Shown here piece by piece: positions 40,282 to 48,981 of a DNA stretch of 64,000 bases. Position 1 is the first letter of the stretch; every line of letters starts with the position of its first letter. The stretch comes from Actinokineospora terrae (GTDB lineage Bacteria > Actinomycetota > Actinomycetes > Mycobacteriales > Pseudonocardiaceae), in the NCBI RefSeq assembly GCF_900111175.1, contig NZ_FOGI01000005.1, positions 434,001 to 498,000 on the forward strand, written 5' to 3'. The notes under the pieces were generated by a model. It saw only the letters and a list, made by a program, of their open reading frames with translations. It was not told the DNA's origin and made no database searches. A program made the position numbers and the translations under genes.

Positions 40282-40536
40282 TCAGGCGTTGCTGCGTGCC
40301 CGTGTGCGAGCGTTGCGGCGCTTCAGCGCGCGGCGCTCGTCCTCACTCATACCGCCCCAAACGCCAGCGTCCTGGCCGCTCTCGAGCGCCCATGACAGGC
40401 AGTTGGAAGCGACGGGGCAGCGGTGGCAAACGGCCTTCGCCTCGGAGACCTGCAGGATCGCAGGACCGCTGGTTCCCACCGGGAAGAACAGCTCGGGGTC
40501 CTCGTCACGGCAGGCCGCGCGGTGGCGCCAGTCCAT
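40282..40536 (-). CDS. whiB1: WhiB-family iron-sulfur transcription factor WhiB1
   Basis: This 84-residue protein has four Cys ligands (9, 37, 40, 46) for a 4Fe-4S cluster in AACR and CHRCPVASNC, the GVWGG turn at about 58-62, and a basic DNA-binding tail RRALKRRNARTRAR. WhiB1 is nitric-oxide sensitive and binds the housekeeping sigma factor in mycobacteria. The ATG at 40536 has a GAGGAG box about 10 bases upstream. The upstream region carries a TTGACA box and two CRP-like sites. Confidence 0.95.
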   Translation of the reverse strand: MDWRHRAACRDEDPELFFPVGTSGPAILQVSEAKAVCHRCPVASNCLSWALESGQDAGVWGGMSEDERRALKRRNARTRARSNA

Positions 40537-40603
40537 TTCTACGTGCTCCTCGCTCGGGCGCGGTTGGACGCGCCTCTAGTCGTGATCCGGTCGTCGGGGT
40601 GCT

Positions 40604-40667
40604 TGTGAATGCTTTCACGAACGCGGGAGATGTCAAGGGTTGTTCTCCGCCCGGTGAGTGAACTCAC
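40604..40667 (-). promoter_or_regulatory. Candidate whiB1 promoter with two CRP-like sites
   Basis: On the minus strand, TTGACA lies at 40636-40631 and AGCATT at 40613-40608, with 17 bases between, so a start site near 40601 is likely. Two CRP-type dyads flank it. GTGA-N6-TCAC at 40654-40667 is centred about 60 bases upstream of the predicted start. TGTGA-N6-TCAC at 40604-40618 overlaps the -10 region. In M. tuberculosis whiB1 is also controlled by two CRP sites. The sites are seen; binding is inferred. Confidence 0.65.
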
Positions 40668-40801
40668 CCGAAAGTGACAGGTCAGCGGCCTGTCGATGCG
40701 GAGCGCAACGATTTGATCACGTCGCAGTGCGCTCACGCCGTACGTCCGGGGGCGGTGTCCCCACCCGGTCGGGCGGTGCCGTCACCACTCCGCATTGTGG
40801 T

Positions 40802-41731
40802 CTAGACCACAGCGACCGACAGTGCGGACGGGACGGACACGAACTCCACTCGCGTGCGCTCGCCGATGAGGTCGCCGTCGCACTGCAACCGCACCGGCTC
40901 CGGCGCGCTGACCACGATCCTCGAAACGTTGTCCCGGCGCACCAGGTTTTTCCCGCGCTGCACACCCTTGTCGCTGAGCGCCTGGCGGAAGTGGCGCAGC
41001 ACAGTCGGCACGCCCAGGGTGCGCAGCCCGAACATGCCGAGCCCGGTCTCGAACCCGCAGCCCGGGTTGAGGTGGATCGGGCGCGCGCCGAGGTAGGTCC
41101 ACGGGTCGGTGTTGGAGACGAAGGCCAGCCGCAGTCCGGTGATCGGGTCCTCGCCGGGCAGCTGCACGGTCAGGTCCGGGCGGCTGTGCCCCGGCCGGGC
41201 GTAGCGCGCGATCGCGACCCGGGCGTACAACGACGGGCTGGCCCGCTTGCCGCGCCTGCGGTCCACGCCCGCGACCACATCTGCGTCCCAGCCCATGCCC
41301 GCGTTGAAGGTGAACCACCGCCGCGACGGCCCGGACTCGACCAGCCCCAGCCCGACCCGGCGGCTGAGACCCTGCTCGATCGCCTGCAACAGCACGTGCG
41401 TCGCCTCGACCGGGTTGCGCGGCAGTCCGAGCGCGCGGGCGAACACGTTCGCCGAACCCCCTGGCACCACGCCGAGCATCGGCACCGCGCCGGACGGGCC
41501 CGCGGCGAGCAGCCCGTTGACGACCTCGTTGACCGTGCCGTCGCCACCGTGCGCGACCACCAGGTCGGCGCCGTCCACCGCGGCCTGCGCGGCGGCGGTG
41601 AGGGCGTGCCCCCGGTAGTCGGTCTCGACGACCTCCAGCTTCACCTGGCTGGCCAGAGCGTGCGCCAGCACGTCCCGACCCGCCGGGGTGGTGGCGGTCG
41701 CCTGCGGGTTCACCACGAGGACAGCGCGCAT
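40802..41731 (-). CDS. Diacylglycerol kinase-family lipid kinase (Rv3218-like)
   Basis: This 309-residue protein has the DAGK catalytic signature: MRAVLVVNPQATATTPAG, VVAHGGDGTVNEVVNGLL with the GGDGT nucleotide loop, and VVPGGSANVFARAL. The second domain has FTFNAGMGWDADVV and the C-terminal LQCDGDLIGERTRVEF. Such enzymes phosphorylate lipids such as diacylglycerol; actinobacterial members have varied substrates. ATG 41731 is chosen; longer reading is unsupported. The position fits Rv3218 next to whiB1. Confidence 0.9.
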   Translation of the reverse strand: MRAVLVVNPQATATTPAGRDVLAHALASQVKLEVVETDYRGHALTAAAQAAVDGADLVVAHGGDGTVNEVVNGLLAAGPSGAVPMLGVVPGGSANVFARALGLPRNPVEATHVLLQAIEQGLSRRVGLGLVESGPSRRWFTFNAGMGWDADVVAGVDRRRGKRASPSLYARVAIARYARPGHSRPDLTVQLPGEDPITGLRLAFVSNTDPWTYLGARPIHLNPGCGFETGLGMFGLRTLGVPTVLRHFRQALSDKGVQRGKNLVRRDNVSRIVVSAPEPVRLQCDGDLIGERTRVEFVSVPSALSVAVV

Positions 41732-42016
41732 TACCCGAGCGTAAGCGAGGTGGACCGGATTCCCGACCGCCCTGTGGTGAGAGACGGCACACGCCCGCCG
41801 TCGGCAACGCCCCTTCCCGTCCGCGTCGACCTCAGGCTCGGCAGGTGCACCCAGACGACCGTCTGTCCCGTCGATCCGCGAGGAGCTGACACCCCAGATC
41901 TTCCCTCGCCCGCTCGCGCCAGACGACCGGCCGTCCGGGTGGCGATAGCATCGACGGCGTGCACGCAGGGTCACCGCGCGCCAGTCACCGCCGCCGACGA
42001 CTCGGGAAGGCCGCCC

Positions 42017-42415
42017 GTGCGACTGTCCTCCACCGCCCCCCGCACCGTGCTCGCCGCGGGCGCGCTCGTCGGCCTGCAAGGGCTCGTCGCGCTCGTGTTC
42101 ACCGTGCTGCTGCTGGTCAGGGGCCTGTCCGGCGACTCCGAGCTGGGTACGAACGTCTTCGGTGAGGCGGCGTACTTCGCGGTACTCGCGGCCGGGGTGC
42201 TCGCCTGCGCTGGCGGGCTGCTGATCGGCAAGACGTGGGCGCGCAGCCCGTCGGTGGTGCTGCAGGTCCTGCTGCTCGGGGTCGCCTGGTACGCGATCGG
42301 GCCGTCCGGGCGGCCGCTCTACGGGGTGCCGGTCGCGGTGCTGTCGCTGGTGACCCTCGTCCTGCTGTTCCGGCCCGCGACCAACCTGTGGGCGCAGGGG
42401 GAGGAGCCGCAGTGA
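42017..42415 (+). CDS. Small four-segment integral membrane protein (Rv3217c-like)
   Basis: This 132-residue protein has four hydrophobic segments: AGALVGLQGLVALVFTVLLL, AAYFAVLAAGVLACAGGLLI, VVLQVLLLGVAWYAIG and VPVAVLSLVTLVLLF. Function is unknown. GTG 42017 follows GGGAAGG (42004-42010). Its stop overlaps the following GNAT gene start in GTGA. The 285-base gap on its left (41732-42016) holds no recognised gene. Confidence 0.8.
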   Translation: MRLSSTAPRTVLAAGALVGLQGLVALVFTVLLLVRGLSGDSELGTNVFGEAAYFAVLAAGVLACAGGLLIGKTWARSPSVVLQVLLLGVAWYAIGPSGRPLYGVPVAVLSLVTLVLLFRPATNLWAQGEEPQ

Positions 42416-42891
42416 TCACCGTCCGGCTGGCCGACGCGGCCGACTGGGAGCGGATCTGGCCGATCTGGCACGGCGTCGTCGCCGCGGGCACGACGTACAT
42501 GTGGGACCCGGCCACCCGGTACGAGCAGGCCCGCGCGCTGTGGATGTCCGGCGAGGTCTTCGTCGCGGTCGAGGGCGACGAGGTGGTCGGCACGGCGCTG
42601 CTCAAGCCCAACCAGCCCGGCCTCGGCGACCACGTCGCCAACGCGGGCTTCATGGTCGACCCGTCCCGCGCGGGCAGGGGCATCGGCCGCGCACTGGCCA
42701 CGGCGGTCCTGGACCACGCCCGCTCCGGCGGCTACACCGGCATGCAGTTCAACGCGGTCATCTCCACCAACACCGGGGCGGTGGCCCTGTGGCGCTCCCT
42801 CGGCTTCGAGGTCGTCGCCACCATCCCCGGCGGGTTCCGGCACGCGACCCTGGGCCGCGTGCCGATCCACATCATGTACCGAGATCTGTGA
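42412..42891 (+). CDS. GNAT family N-acetyltransferase
   Basis: This 159-residue protein has GNAT motif A in NAGFMVDPSRAGRGIGRALA (acetyl-CoA pyrophosphate loop RGIGRA) and motif B in AVISTNTGAVALWRSLGFEV. The N-terminal part is VITVRLADAADWERIWPIWH. It is probably in the phosphinothricin/ribosomal-protein acetyltransferase branch; the substrate is unknown. It overlaps the membrane-protein gene by four bases and the convergent GNAT gene by 20 bases at the 3' end. Confidence 0.9.
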   Translation: MITVRLADAADWERIWPIWHGVVAAGTTYMWDPATRYEQARALWMSGEVFVAVEGDEVVGTALLKPNQPGLGDHVANAGFMVDPSRAGRGIGRALATAVLDHARSGGYTGMQFNAVISTNTGAVALWRSLGFEVVATIPGGFRHATLGRVPIHIMYRDL

Positions 42892-43342
42892 GCGCCTGGT
42901 CGGTGAGCCGGAAGACGGTCCACTCGTCCATCGGGACCGCCCCCAGGGACTTGTAGAAGCCGATGGCGGGCTCGTTCCAGTCGAGCACCGACCACTCCAG
43001 CCGCTGGTAGCCCTTGTCAACGCACTCCTGGGCGAGGGCCTGCAGCAGCGACTTGCCCAGGCCGTGCCCGCGCATGCCCGGGGTGACGTAGAGGTCTTCG
43101 AGGTAGATGCCGTGCGTCCCGCGCCAGGTGGAGAAGTTGAGGAACCACAACGCACAGCCTGCTATTTGACCGTCCACTTCGGCCACATGCCCGAAGAGCG
43201 CCGGGGTGTCGCCGAAGAGCGACCGGTGCAGCTGCTCGGCGGTGAGGTGGCACTCGTGCCGCGCGCGCTCGTACTCGGCCAACTCGTAGACGAGACCGAC
43301 GATGCTGTCTACATCGGACTCCTGTACCCGCCGGATGGTCAA
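42872..43342 (-). CDS. GNAT family N-acetyltransferase (diamine acetyltransferase-like)
   Basis: This 156-residue protein resembles spermidine/spermine N1-acetyltransferase-type GNATs: GIYLEDLYVTPGMRGHGLGK (motif A), and LEWSVLDWNEPAIGFYKSLG (motif B). The start is TTG at 43342, overlapping the stop of the upstream histidine phosphatase gene in TTGA, which supports translational coupling. The substrate is not certain; polyamines are a reasonable guess from the family resemblance. Confidence 0.87.
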   Translation of the reverse strand: MTIRRVQESDVDSIVGLVYELAEYERARHECHLTAEQLHRSLFGDTPALFGHVAEVDGQIAGCALWFLNFSTWRGTHGIYLEDLYVTPGMRGHGLGKSLLQALAQECVDKGYQRLEWSVLDWNEPAIGFYKSLGAVPMDEWTVFRLTDQALTDLGT

Positions 43343-43875
43343 GACGTGGCTCCTACTCTGGCGATCTGGGGTGACTCCCGCTCGTGGTCGAGCACGGTGA
43401 AGGTAGCCGGGTCATGTCGGAAGTGGACACCGAACCCCGCCGTCTGCCCGATCCACACCGCCGCCAACACCCGGCTGAAGTGCCCGTGACCCACGAGGAT
43501 CACATTGTCGGCGTTCGCGAGCACCCGCCGCGCGCGCTCGGTGACCTGCTCAGCGGTCTCCCCGTTGGGGCAGGGATGCGTCCAGACGGTCCACCCGGGC
43601 ACGGTCTCCCGGATCTGCGGGGTGGTGAGCCCTTCGTAGTCGCCGTAATCCCACTCGGCCAGGTCCTCGGTGACCTCGGTGACCGTGAGCCCAGCCAACT
43701 CAGCCGTGTCCAGAGCCCTAGACCTAGGACTACTGACCACAGGAAGATCCCGCGGCAACCGAACCCCCTTGGCCCTGGCCCGCCCAGCCTCCGTAAGCCG
43801 CACATCCGTCCGCCCGGTATGCCTGCCCGTGTCCGACCACTCAGTAGCCCCGTGCCGCAACAGGTACACGCTCAT
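43339..43875 (-). CDS. Histidine phosphatase superfamily protein (Rv3214/gpm2-like)
   Basis: This 178-residue protein begins MSVYLLRHGATEWSDTGRHT, the RHG motif with the phospho-accepting His. It has the second-half Glu in DLAEWDYGDYEGLTTPQI and VILVGHGHFSRVLAAVWIG with the second His. Rv3214 was annotated gpm2 but behaves as an acid phosphatase, so a general phosphatase role is more likely than phosphoglycerate mutase. It is coupled to the downstream GNAT gene. Confidence 0.9.
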   Translation of the reverse strand: MSVYLLRHGATEWSDTGRHTGRTDVRLTEAGRARAKGVRLPRDLPVVSSPRSRALDTAELAGLTVTEVTEDLAEWDYGDYEGLTTPQIRETVPGWTVWTHPCPNGETAEQVTERARRVLANADNVILVGHGHFSRVLAAVWIGQTAGFGVHFRHDPATFTVLDHERESPQIARVGATS

Positions 43876-44580
43876 ACCCGCGATCTAACCCCACACCCCC
43901 CACCCACGCCGCCACAACCACCCCAGGTCCCGCCCCCGCCCCACTCGGACCTGGACGGCAGCAGCCCATCGGCACCCCCGCCGAACGACGGACTCGTGAC
44001 TGCCACACTCGCGGGCCTTGCCCTCGGCAACCGCGCACAACAGCCCGCCCACCATTCCCGCGCGCCACGACACCCGACTCGCGAATAGATGGGTGTAAAC
44101 GACGAACCCCGAATCACCACCCCGCACCCACCGCCCCGGAAACCGCCGCTTAGGCTCATTAGCCATCGGCGGAAACCCGGCTACTGCCGCTCCACACCCC
44201 ATCCCCACCCACCCCGCATCCTCCACATCCATCTGATCGCCGCCCAATCAACATCGGCCCCGACACGCGCGGCCACATTGAGTCGAGAGCCACCGAAGGA
44301 TGCGTGATGAGTTGCTCAAGACCAGTTACCACCGGGCACCTGCGCGTGATGCTGGCAATAATGTGATCGCCCCGCCTTCCACCGCAATGCCGCACTGGTC
44401 GCCGCCGAGTAGCTCACGTCACCAAGCCGCCGCGTCCATCGCCAGTTACCGGTGCTCGATCCAGCCGTCCCCTCCGACCACGCCATCACCCACCGCGAGT
44501 GCCCAGGTCGTGAGCGCTGTGCGCTGGTAACGGTGATCAACCGGTGGGCGAGTGTGTCGGTATGTGGGAGTGCGCAGCAG
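43876..44580. other. Gene-poor, degenerate stretch
   Basis: About 700 bases separate the histidine phosphatase gene from a pentapeptide-repeat relic. Open frames on both strands are proline/arginine-rich or low-complexity, lack ribosome-binding sites, and match nothing I recognise. It includes locally C-rich (43885-43950) and more AT-rich (44310-44380) patches. It looks like decayed accessory DNA, which marks the end of the conserved block. Confidence 0.5.
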
Positions 44581-44780
44581 ATCCTGGTGCGCCATCTGAG
44601 CGGCGGGGTCCCGCAGGACCAGCGGAAGTGGCGTTGCTGGGGCGAGGACGGCACCACGTTCCACCTCGACCTGTCCGGGGCGGTGCTGATCTCGCTGACG
44701 ATGTCCTATTGCGACGTGGACGGCGCCAACTTCTCCCGGTGCGAGTTCTACGGCAACACGGTGTTCGAGGGCTCACCCGC
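44581..44780 (+). pseudogene. Fragment of a pentapeptide-repeat protein
   Basis: The frame reads HLSGGVPQDQRKWRC and FHLDLSGAVLISLTM, then SYCDVDGANFSRCEFYGN and TVFEG. The A(D/N)LXX-type five-residue periodicity (DLSGA, CDVDGANF, CEFYGNTVF) fits the start of the right-handed beta-helix of actinobacterial pentapeptide proteins. It stops abruptly after TVFEG and runs into the end of the minus-strand GGDEF-EAL gene. The upstream part lacks a clear start. It is probably truncated by recombination or deletion. Confidence 0.6.
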
Positions 44781-44788
44781 CCGGCGGG

Positions 44789-47347
44789 CTAGTTCCCGCG
44801 CGGGATGTGCACCGGCCCGAGCTTGAGGATCTCCCGGAACTCCTTGGCAGGCAACGGCTTCGACAGCAGCCACCCCTGGTAGGCGTCCACGCCGACCCCG
44901 CGCAGCACGTGGAACTGGGTCGCGTTCTCCACGCCCTCCGCCACGCAACTGCGCCCCATCGCCCGCGCCATGTCCACCAACGCGCGCGCGACGGCGAAGT
45001 CCGAGGCGTCCGTGGCCACCCCGGACACGAAGCGGCGGTCGATCTTGATGATCTGGGCGGGCAGTTCCTTGAGCCTGGCCAGCGACGAGTACCCGGTGCC
45101 GAAGTCGTCCACCGCGAACCGGACGCCGCGCTCGACCAGTTCCGCCATGGCCTCCCGGCTGCGCGAGGGCAGGTCGATCAGGCTCGTCTCCACCAGTTCC
45201 AGCACGACCCGGTCCCACGCGATCCCGGTCGCGGCGACGGTCGCGGACACCACGTCGACGAACTCCGGGTCGCCGGGGACCAGACCGGCCAGGTTGACCG
45301 CGATGCCGACGCCGCCGCCGAGGATGCCGCCGCACAGCTGCGGCCACTCGGCCGCCTCGATGAACGCCGCGCGCAGCACCCAGCGGTCCAGCTCGCCGAG
45401 CAGGTCGCCCTGCTCGGCCACCGGCAGGAAGTCGCCCGGGTACAGCAAACCCCGCTCGGGGTGCGGCCAGCGGACGAGGGCCTCGGCGGAGAGCACGGTG
45501 CCGTCCGGGCCGACGACCGGCTGGTAGTGCAGGACCAGCTGGTCGTTCATGATCGCCTCGCGGAGCTGGCCCTCCAGCAGCATCTGGCTGTTGGCCGAGG
45601 CGATCAGCTTGTCCGAGGCGATGGACACCCGGCCGGTGCCGCGGGCCTTGGCGGCGAACATGGCGGCGTCGGCGTAGCGCAGCAGGTCGGCGCCGCTGGT
45701 CTCCGGGCCGCTCGGCACGGCCGCGCCGATGCAGGCGGAGACCCGCAACAACTGGTCACGGACCGGCACCGCGGTGCGCAGCAGGCTGGCCACCTGGTTG
45801 GCCAGCGCCTCGACCCCGCCCGCCTCCTCCACATCGGAGCAGATGATCACGTACTCGTCGCCGGACATCCGCGCCACCGTGCAGCTGGGCGGCAGGCCGC
45901 GCTCCAACCGCCTGGCCAGCGCCGTGATCAGCTCGTCGCCGACGTCGTGGCCGAGCGAGTCGTTGACCCGCTTGAAGTTGTCCACATCGCAGAACAGCAG
46001 CGCGATCCGCTCGTAGTCGCGCCCGCCGAGCAGCTTGCCCAGCAGCTCCTTGACCGCCGCGCGGCCGGGCAGCCCGGTCAGCTCGTCGTGCGTCGCCTGG
46101 TACCGCAGGCGCTCCGCGGCCCGGCGGCGGTCGGTGACGTCGGCGAACACGACCAGCCAGAACCGCTGGCCGTCGTCGGCGACCGACACCGTGGCGTTGA
46201 GCTCGCAGTAGACCGGCTTGCCGGTGGCCGTCACCAGGACCCGCTGGCCGCTGTGGAACGACTGCGACTCCCGGCCGCGGCGGCCGTCCCGGTCATCCGG
46301 GTGGGTGAGCTGCTCGGCGGTCATCCCGCGCAGCCGCTCCAGGTCCAGGCCCAGCAGCGAGCACAGCGCGTCGTTCGCGTCGACCAGCCGCTCCGAGTCG
46401 TCGAACAGGGCGATGCCGACCGGCGTTATGGCGACCAGGTCGGTGAACCGCTTGCTGGAGCGCTGCATCCTGGTCTCGGTGGAGCGCTGCTCGGTGACGT
46501 CCTGCGCGGTGCCGATCATGATGCCGCGGTCGCTGTCGGTACCGGCCGACTCGCCGCGCACCCGGAACACCCTGCGCTTGCCGTCCGGCCGGATCACCCG
46601 GTGCTCGCACTCGACCGGGCGCCGCGTGCCCGCCAGCTCCTGCCAGCGCTGGTCGACCCAGCTGCGGTCGTCCGGGTGCACCAGCTGCAGGTAGTCCCGG
46701 TAGGTGATCTTGCTGCCCGCCTCGACGCCGAACAGCTCGTAGAGCATCGACGACCACAGGCACTCGCCGGTGACGGTGTTCCACTCCCAGGTGCCCAGCC
46801 TGGCCACCCGCTGCGCCTCGCGGAACAGCCGCCCGTCCTGGCTCAGCTGCCGCTCCAGCGCGCGGAAGCGGGTGAAGTCCTGCACGGTGCCGTGCACCCG
46901 GACCACACGCCCGCCCGACTCGAACTCCGGGCGGGCGCGGACCAGGTAGGACCGCTGGCCGGTGTCGTCGCGGACCTCGAGCTCCAGCGGCTGCGACGAG
47001 CGGCGCGCCCGCAGCGCGACCTGGAAGTCGTCGAGCACGGGCAGGTCCTCGGGGTGCACCAGGGCGAGCAGGTCGGTCAGCGTGGCGCGCGCGGGCAACC
47101 CGCACAGGCTCCGCAGCCCCTCGGACAGGTAGGCCTGACCGGTGCGCACGTCGAGCGTCCAGCTGCCCATCCGCGCGATGCGCTGGGCCTCCAGCAGCAG
47201 GGCGCGCTCCACCGCCGGGTCGTCGGCAGGCCCGGCGGCATCCGGTCTCGCCAGGTCGGGCGCGAGCACCCGACCGGCGTCGCCGTCGAACCCGCCTGGT
47301 GGCAGCGCGACCCCGGGGAGTCCGGCGCGCACGACATGCTCGGCCAC
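44789..47347 (-). CDS. PAS-GGDEF-EAL cyclic-di-GMP signalling protein
   Basis: This protein of about 852 residues has three PAS-type sensor modules (around residues 60-165, 175-295 and 300-420), for example REAQRVARLGTWEWN and VAITPVGIALFDDSERLVDA. The diguanylate cyclase-like domain has ARMSGDEYVIICSD, where GGDEF reads SGDEY. The EAL domain has LSAEALVRWPHPERGLLYP, VDDFGTGYSSLARLKEL and IIKIDRRFVSG. The phosphodiesterase looks intact and the cyclase variant may still work. GTG 47347 follows GGAGGG by 8 bases; an in-frame GTG at 47386 lacks such a box. Confidence 0.9.
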   Translation of the reverse strand: MAEHVVRAGLPGVALPPGGFDGDAGRVLAPDLARPDAAGPADDPAVERALLLEAQRIARMGSWTLDVRTGQAYLSEGLRSLCGLPARATLTDLLALVHPEDLPVLDDFQVALRARRSSQPLELEVRDDTGQRSYLVRARPEFESGGRVVRVHGTVQDFTRFRALERQLSQDGRLFREAQRVARLGTWEWNTVTGECLWSSMLYELFGVEAGSKITYRDYLQLVHPDDRSWVDQRWQELAGTRRPVECEHRVIRPDGKRRVFRVRGESAGTDSDRGIMIGTAQDVTEQRSTETRMQRSSKRFTDLVAITPVGIALFDDSERLVDANDALCSLLGLDLERLRGMTAEQLTHPDDRDGRRGRESQSFHSGQRVLVTATGKPVYCELNATVSVADDGQRFWLVVFADVTDRRRAAERLRYQATHDELTGLPGRAAVKELLGKLLGGRDYERIALLFCDVDNFKRVNDSLGHDVGDELITALARRLERGLPPSCTVARMSGDEYVIICSDVEEAGGVEALANQVASLLRTAVPVRDQLLRVSACIGAAVPSGPETSGADLLRYADAAMFAAKARGTGRVSIASDKLIASANSQMLLEGQLREAIMNDQLVLHYQPVVGPDGTVLSAEALVRWPHPERGLLYPGDFLPVAEQGDLLGELDRWVLRAAFIEAAEWPQLCGGILGGGVGIAVNLAGLVPGDPEFVDVVSATVAATGIAWDRVVLELVETSLIDLPSRSREAMAELVERGVRFAVDDFGTGYSSLARLKELPAQIIKIDRRFVSGVATDASDFAVARALVDMARAMGRSCVAEGVENATQFHVLRGVGVDAYQGWLLSKPLPAKEFREILKLGPVHIPRGN

Positions 47348-47408
47348 GGCGCGTTCCCTCCACCCTCGAGTAGGCGGGTGGGGCACCTGCCGAGCATCCC
47401 GCCGGCTC

Positions 47409-48593
47409 TCAGGCTACCCCGTCGGCCAGCGCCGCCCGTGCGACAGCCGCCGCGACCTCGGGGGCGACCCTCGGGTCGAGCGCGCTGGGCACGATCCGGT
47501 CCGCCGCGAGGTCGTCGGCGGCGACCGCGGCGATGGCGTCGGCCGCGGCCAGCTTCATCGATTCGGTGATCCGCCTGGCACCGGCGTCCAGCGCGCCGCG
47601 GAAGATACCGGGGAAGGCCAGCACGTTGTTGATCTGGTTCGGGAAGTCGCTGCGGCCGGTGGCCACGATGGCGGCGTGCCGGGCGGCCACCTCCGGGTGG
47701 ATCTCCGGGTCTGGGTTCGACAGCGCGAACACGATGGCGTCACCGGCCATCGTCGCCACGAGCTCCTCCGGCACGGTGCCCGCCGAGAGCCCGACGAACA
47801 CGTTCGCGCCGCGCAGCGCCTCGGCCTGGCCGCCGCGCAGCCCGGAGGCGTTGGTGACCTCGGCCAGCTCGGCCTTGACCGGGTTCAGGTTGTCCCGACC
47901 GGAGTGGATGATGCCGCGCGAGTCGAGCATCGTCACCTCGCCCGCGCCCGCGGCGATGAGGATCTTCGCGCAGGCCACGCCCGCCGCGCCCGCGCCCGCG
48001 ATGACGACCCGCTGGCCCGCGATGTCCTTGCCGAGCACGGTGTTCGCGCCGCGCAGCGCGGCGAGCAGGACGATGGCGGTGCCGTGCTGGTCGTCGTGCA
48101 TGACCGGGCAGTCGAGCGCCTCGATCAGCCGCGCCTCCAGCTCGAAGCAGCGCGGCGCCGAGACGTCCTCCAGGTTGACCGCGCCGAACGAGGGCCGCAG
48201 CCGCACCAGGGTCTCGACGATCTCGTCGACGTCGGTGGTGTCGAGCACCAGCGGGATCGAGTCGAGCCCGCCGAAGGTCTTGAACAGCGCCGCCTTGCCC
48301 TCCATGACCGGCAGCGACGCGGCCGCGCCGATGTCGCCGAGCCCGAGCACCGCCGTGCCGTCGGAGACCACCGCGACCAGGCGCGAGGCCCAGGTGTAGC
48401 GGGCGGCGAGCGCGTTGTCCTCGGCGATCGCGCGGCTCACCCTGGCCACGCCGGGGGTGTAGGCGATCGACAGCGACCTGGGGTCGGCCAGCGGCTTGGT
48501 CACCGCGATGCCGAGCTTGCCGCCCTCGTGCGCGGCGAAGATCTCCTCGTCGGTGACCGGACTGCTGCTGGCCCGCTCGTTCAACGCGGTCAT
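47409..48593 (-). CDS. NAD(P)-dependent malic enzyme
   Basis: This protein of 394 residues decarboxylates malate to pyruvate. Signatures are LSIAYTPGVARVSRAIAED, VSDGTAVLGLGDIGAAASLP with the malic signature, KTFGGLDSIPLVLDTTD, DCPVMHDDQHGTAIV and the Rossmann motif VVIAGAGAAGVACAKIL. It belongs to the short bacterial malic enzyme class without the C-terminal phosphotransacetylase domain. ATG 48593 follows an AGGAGG box. Confidence 0.93.
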   Translation of the reverse strand: MTALNERASSSPVTDEEIFAAHEGGKLGIAVTKPLADPRSLSIAYTPGVARVSRAIAEDNALAARYTWASRLVAVVSDGTAVLGLGDIGAAASLPVMEGKAALFKTFGGLDSIPLVLDTTDVDEIVETLVRLRPSFGAVNLEDVSAPRCFELEARLIEALDCPVMHDDQHGTAIVLLAALRGANTVLGKDIAGQRVVIAGAGAAGVACAKILIAAGAGEVTMLDSRGIIHSGRDNLNPVKAELAEVTNASGLRGGQAEALRGANVFVGLSAGTVPEELVATMAGDAIVFALSNPDPEIHPEVAARHAAIVATGRSDFPNQINNVLAFPGIFRGALDAGARRITESMKLAAADAIAAVAADDLAADRIVPSALDPRVAPEVAAAVARAALADGVA

Positions 48594-48981
48594 GCGTCCT
48601 CCTGGATCTCGCTCAAGTGAGTGCTCGACGCAGGGCTGGCGCGGAGCGGATGGGGTCGCGGACGCGCGCCAACGGCACAGCTGGGTGCGCTCGGTGGGGG
48701 TCCGCGGGACGTGCGGAGTCGGTGGTTCGGCTGCCTGGGTGCGGGCCCGGGCGGGCGCCCCGGGGTGTGGGACGCGCGTGCGGACGGCGCTTCGGTGGGC
48801 ACAGTCTGCCAGCACCCGGACACCGGTGTCTGCGGTGGGGATCACATCCTGGCGGCATTTTCCGCAGGTCAGAGGCGGTTTTCCCAAGACGTCCGTCCGG
48901 CTTGCTAGCGGCGGCTCACGTTTTCGCTGCGTGACCAGCGGCGGCTGCGACCCCCCGGGCGGTGCGCCCTACGCTGCACCC
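48594..48981. other. Intergenic DNA between malic enzyme and rmlC
   Basis: About 390 bases without a supported gene. The divergent promoters of the malic enzyme and rmlC genes must lie here, but no clear boxes were identified. Longer open frames continuing from either side look non-coding. Confidence 0.45.

Noticed and set aside
43885..44247. Minus-strand frame of 120 residues with MANEPKRRFPGRWVRGG
   Set aside because: It has no ribosome-binding site, skewed Gly/Arg/Trp composition and no recognised family. It is better treated as degenerate DNA.
44807..47569. A 920-residue plus-strand frame opposite the GGDEF-EAL gene
   Set aside because: Antisense to a protein with clear PAS, GGDEF and EAL motifs. 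The composition is shadow-like.
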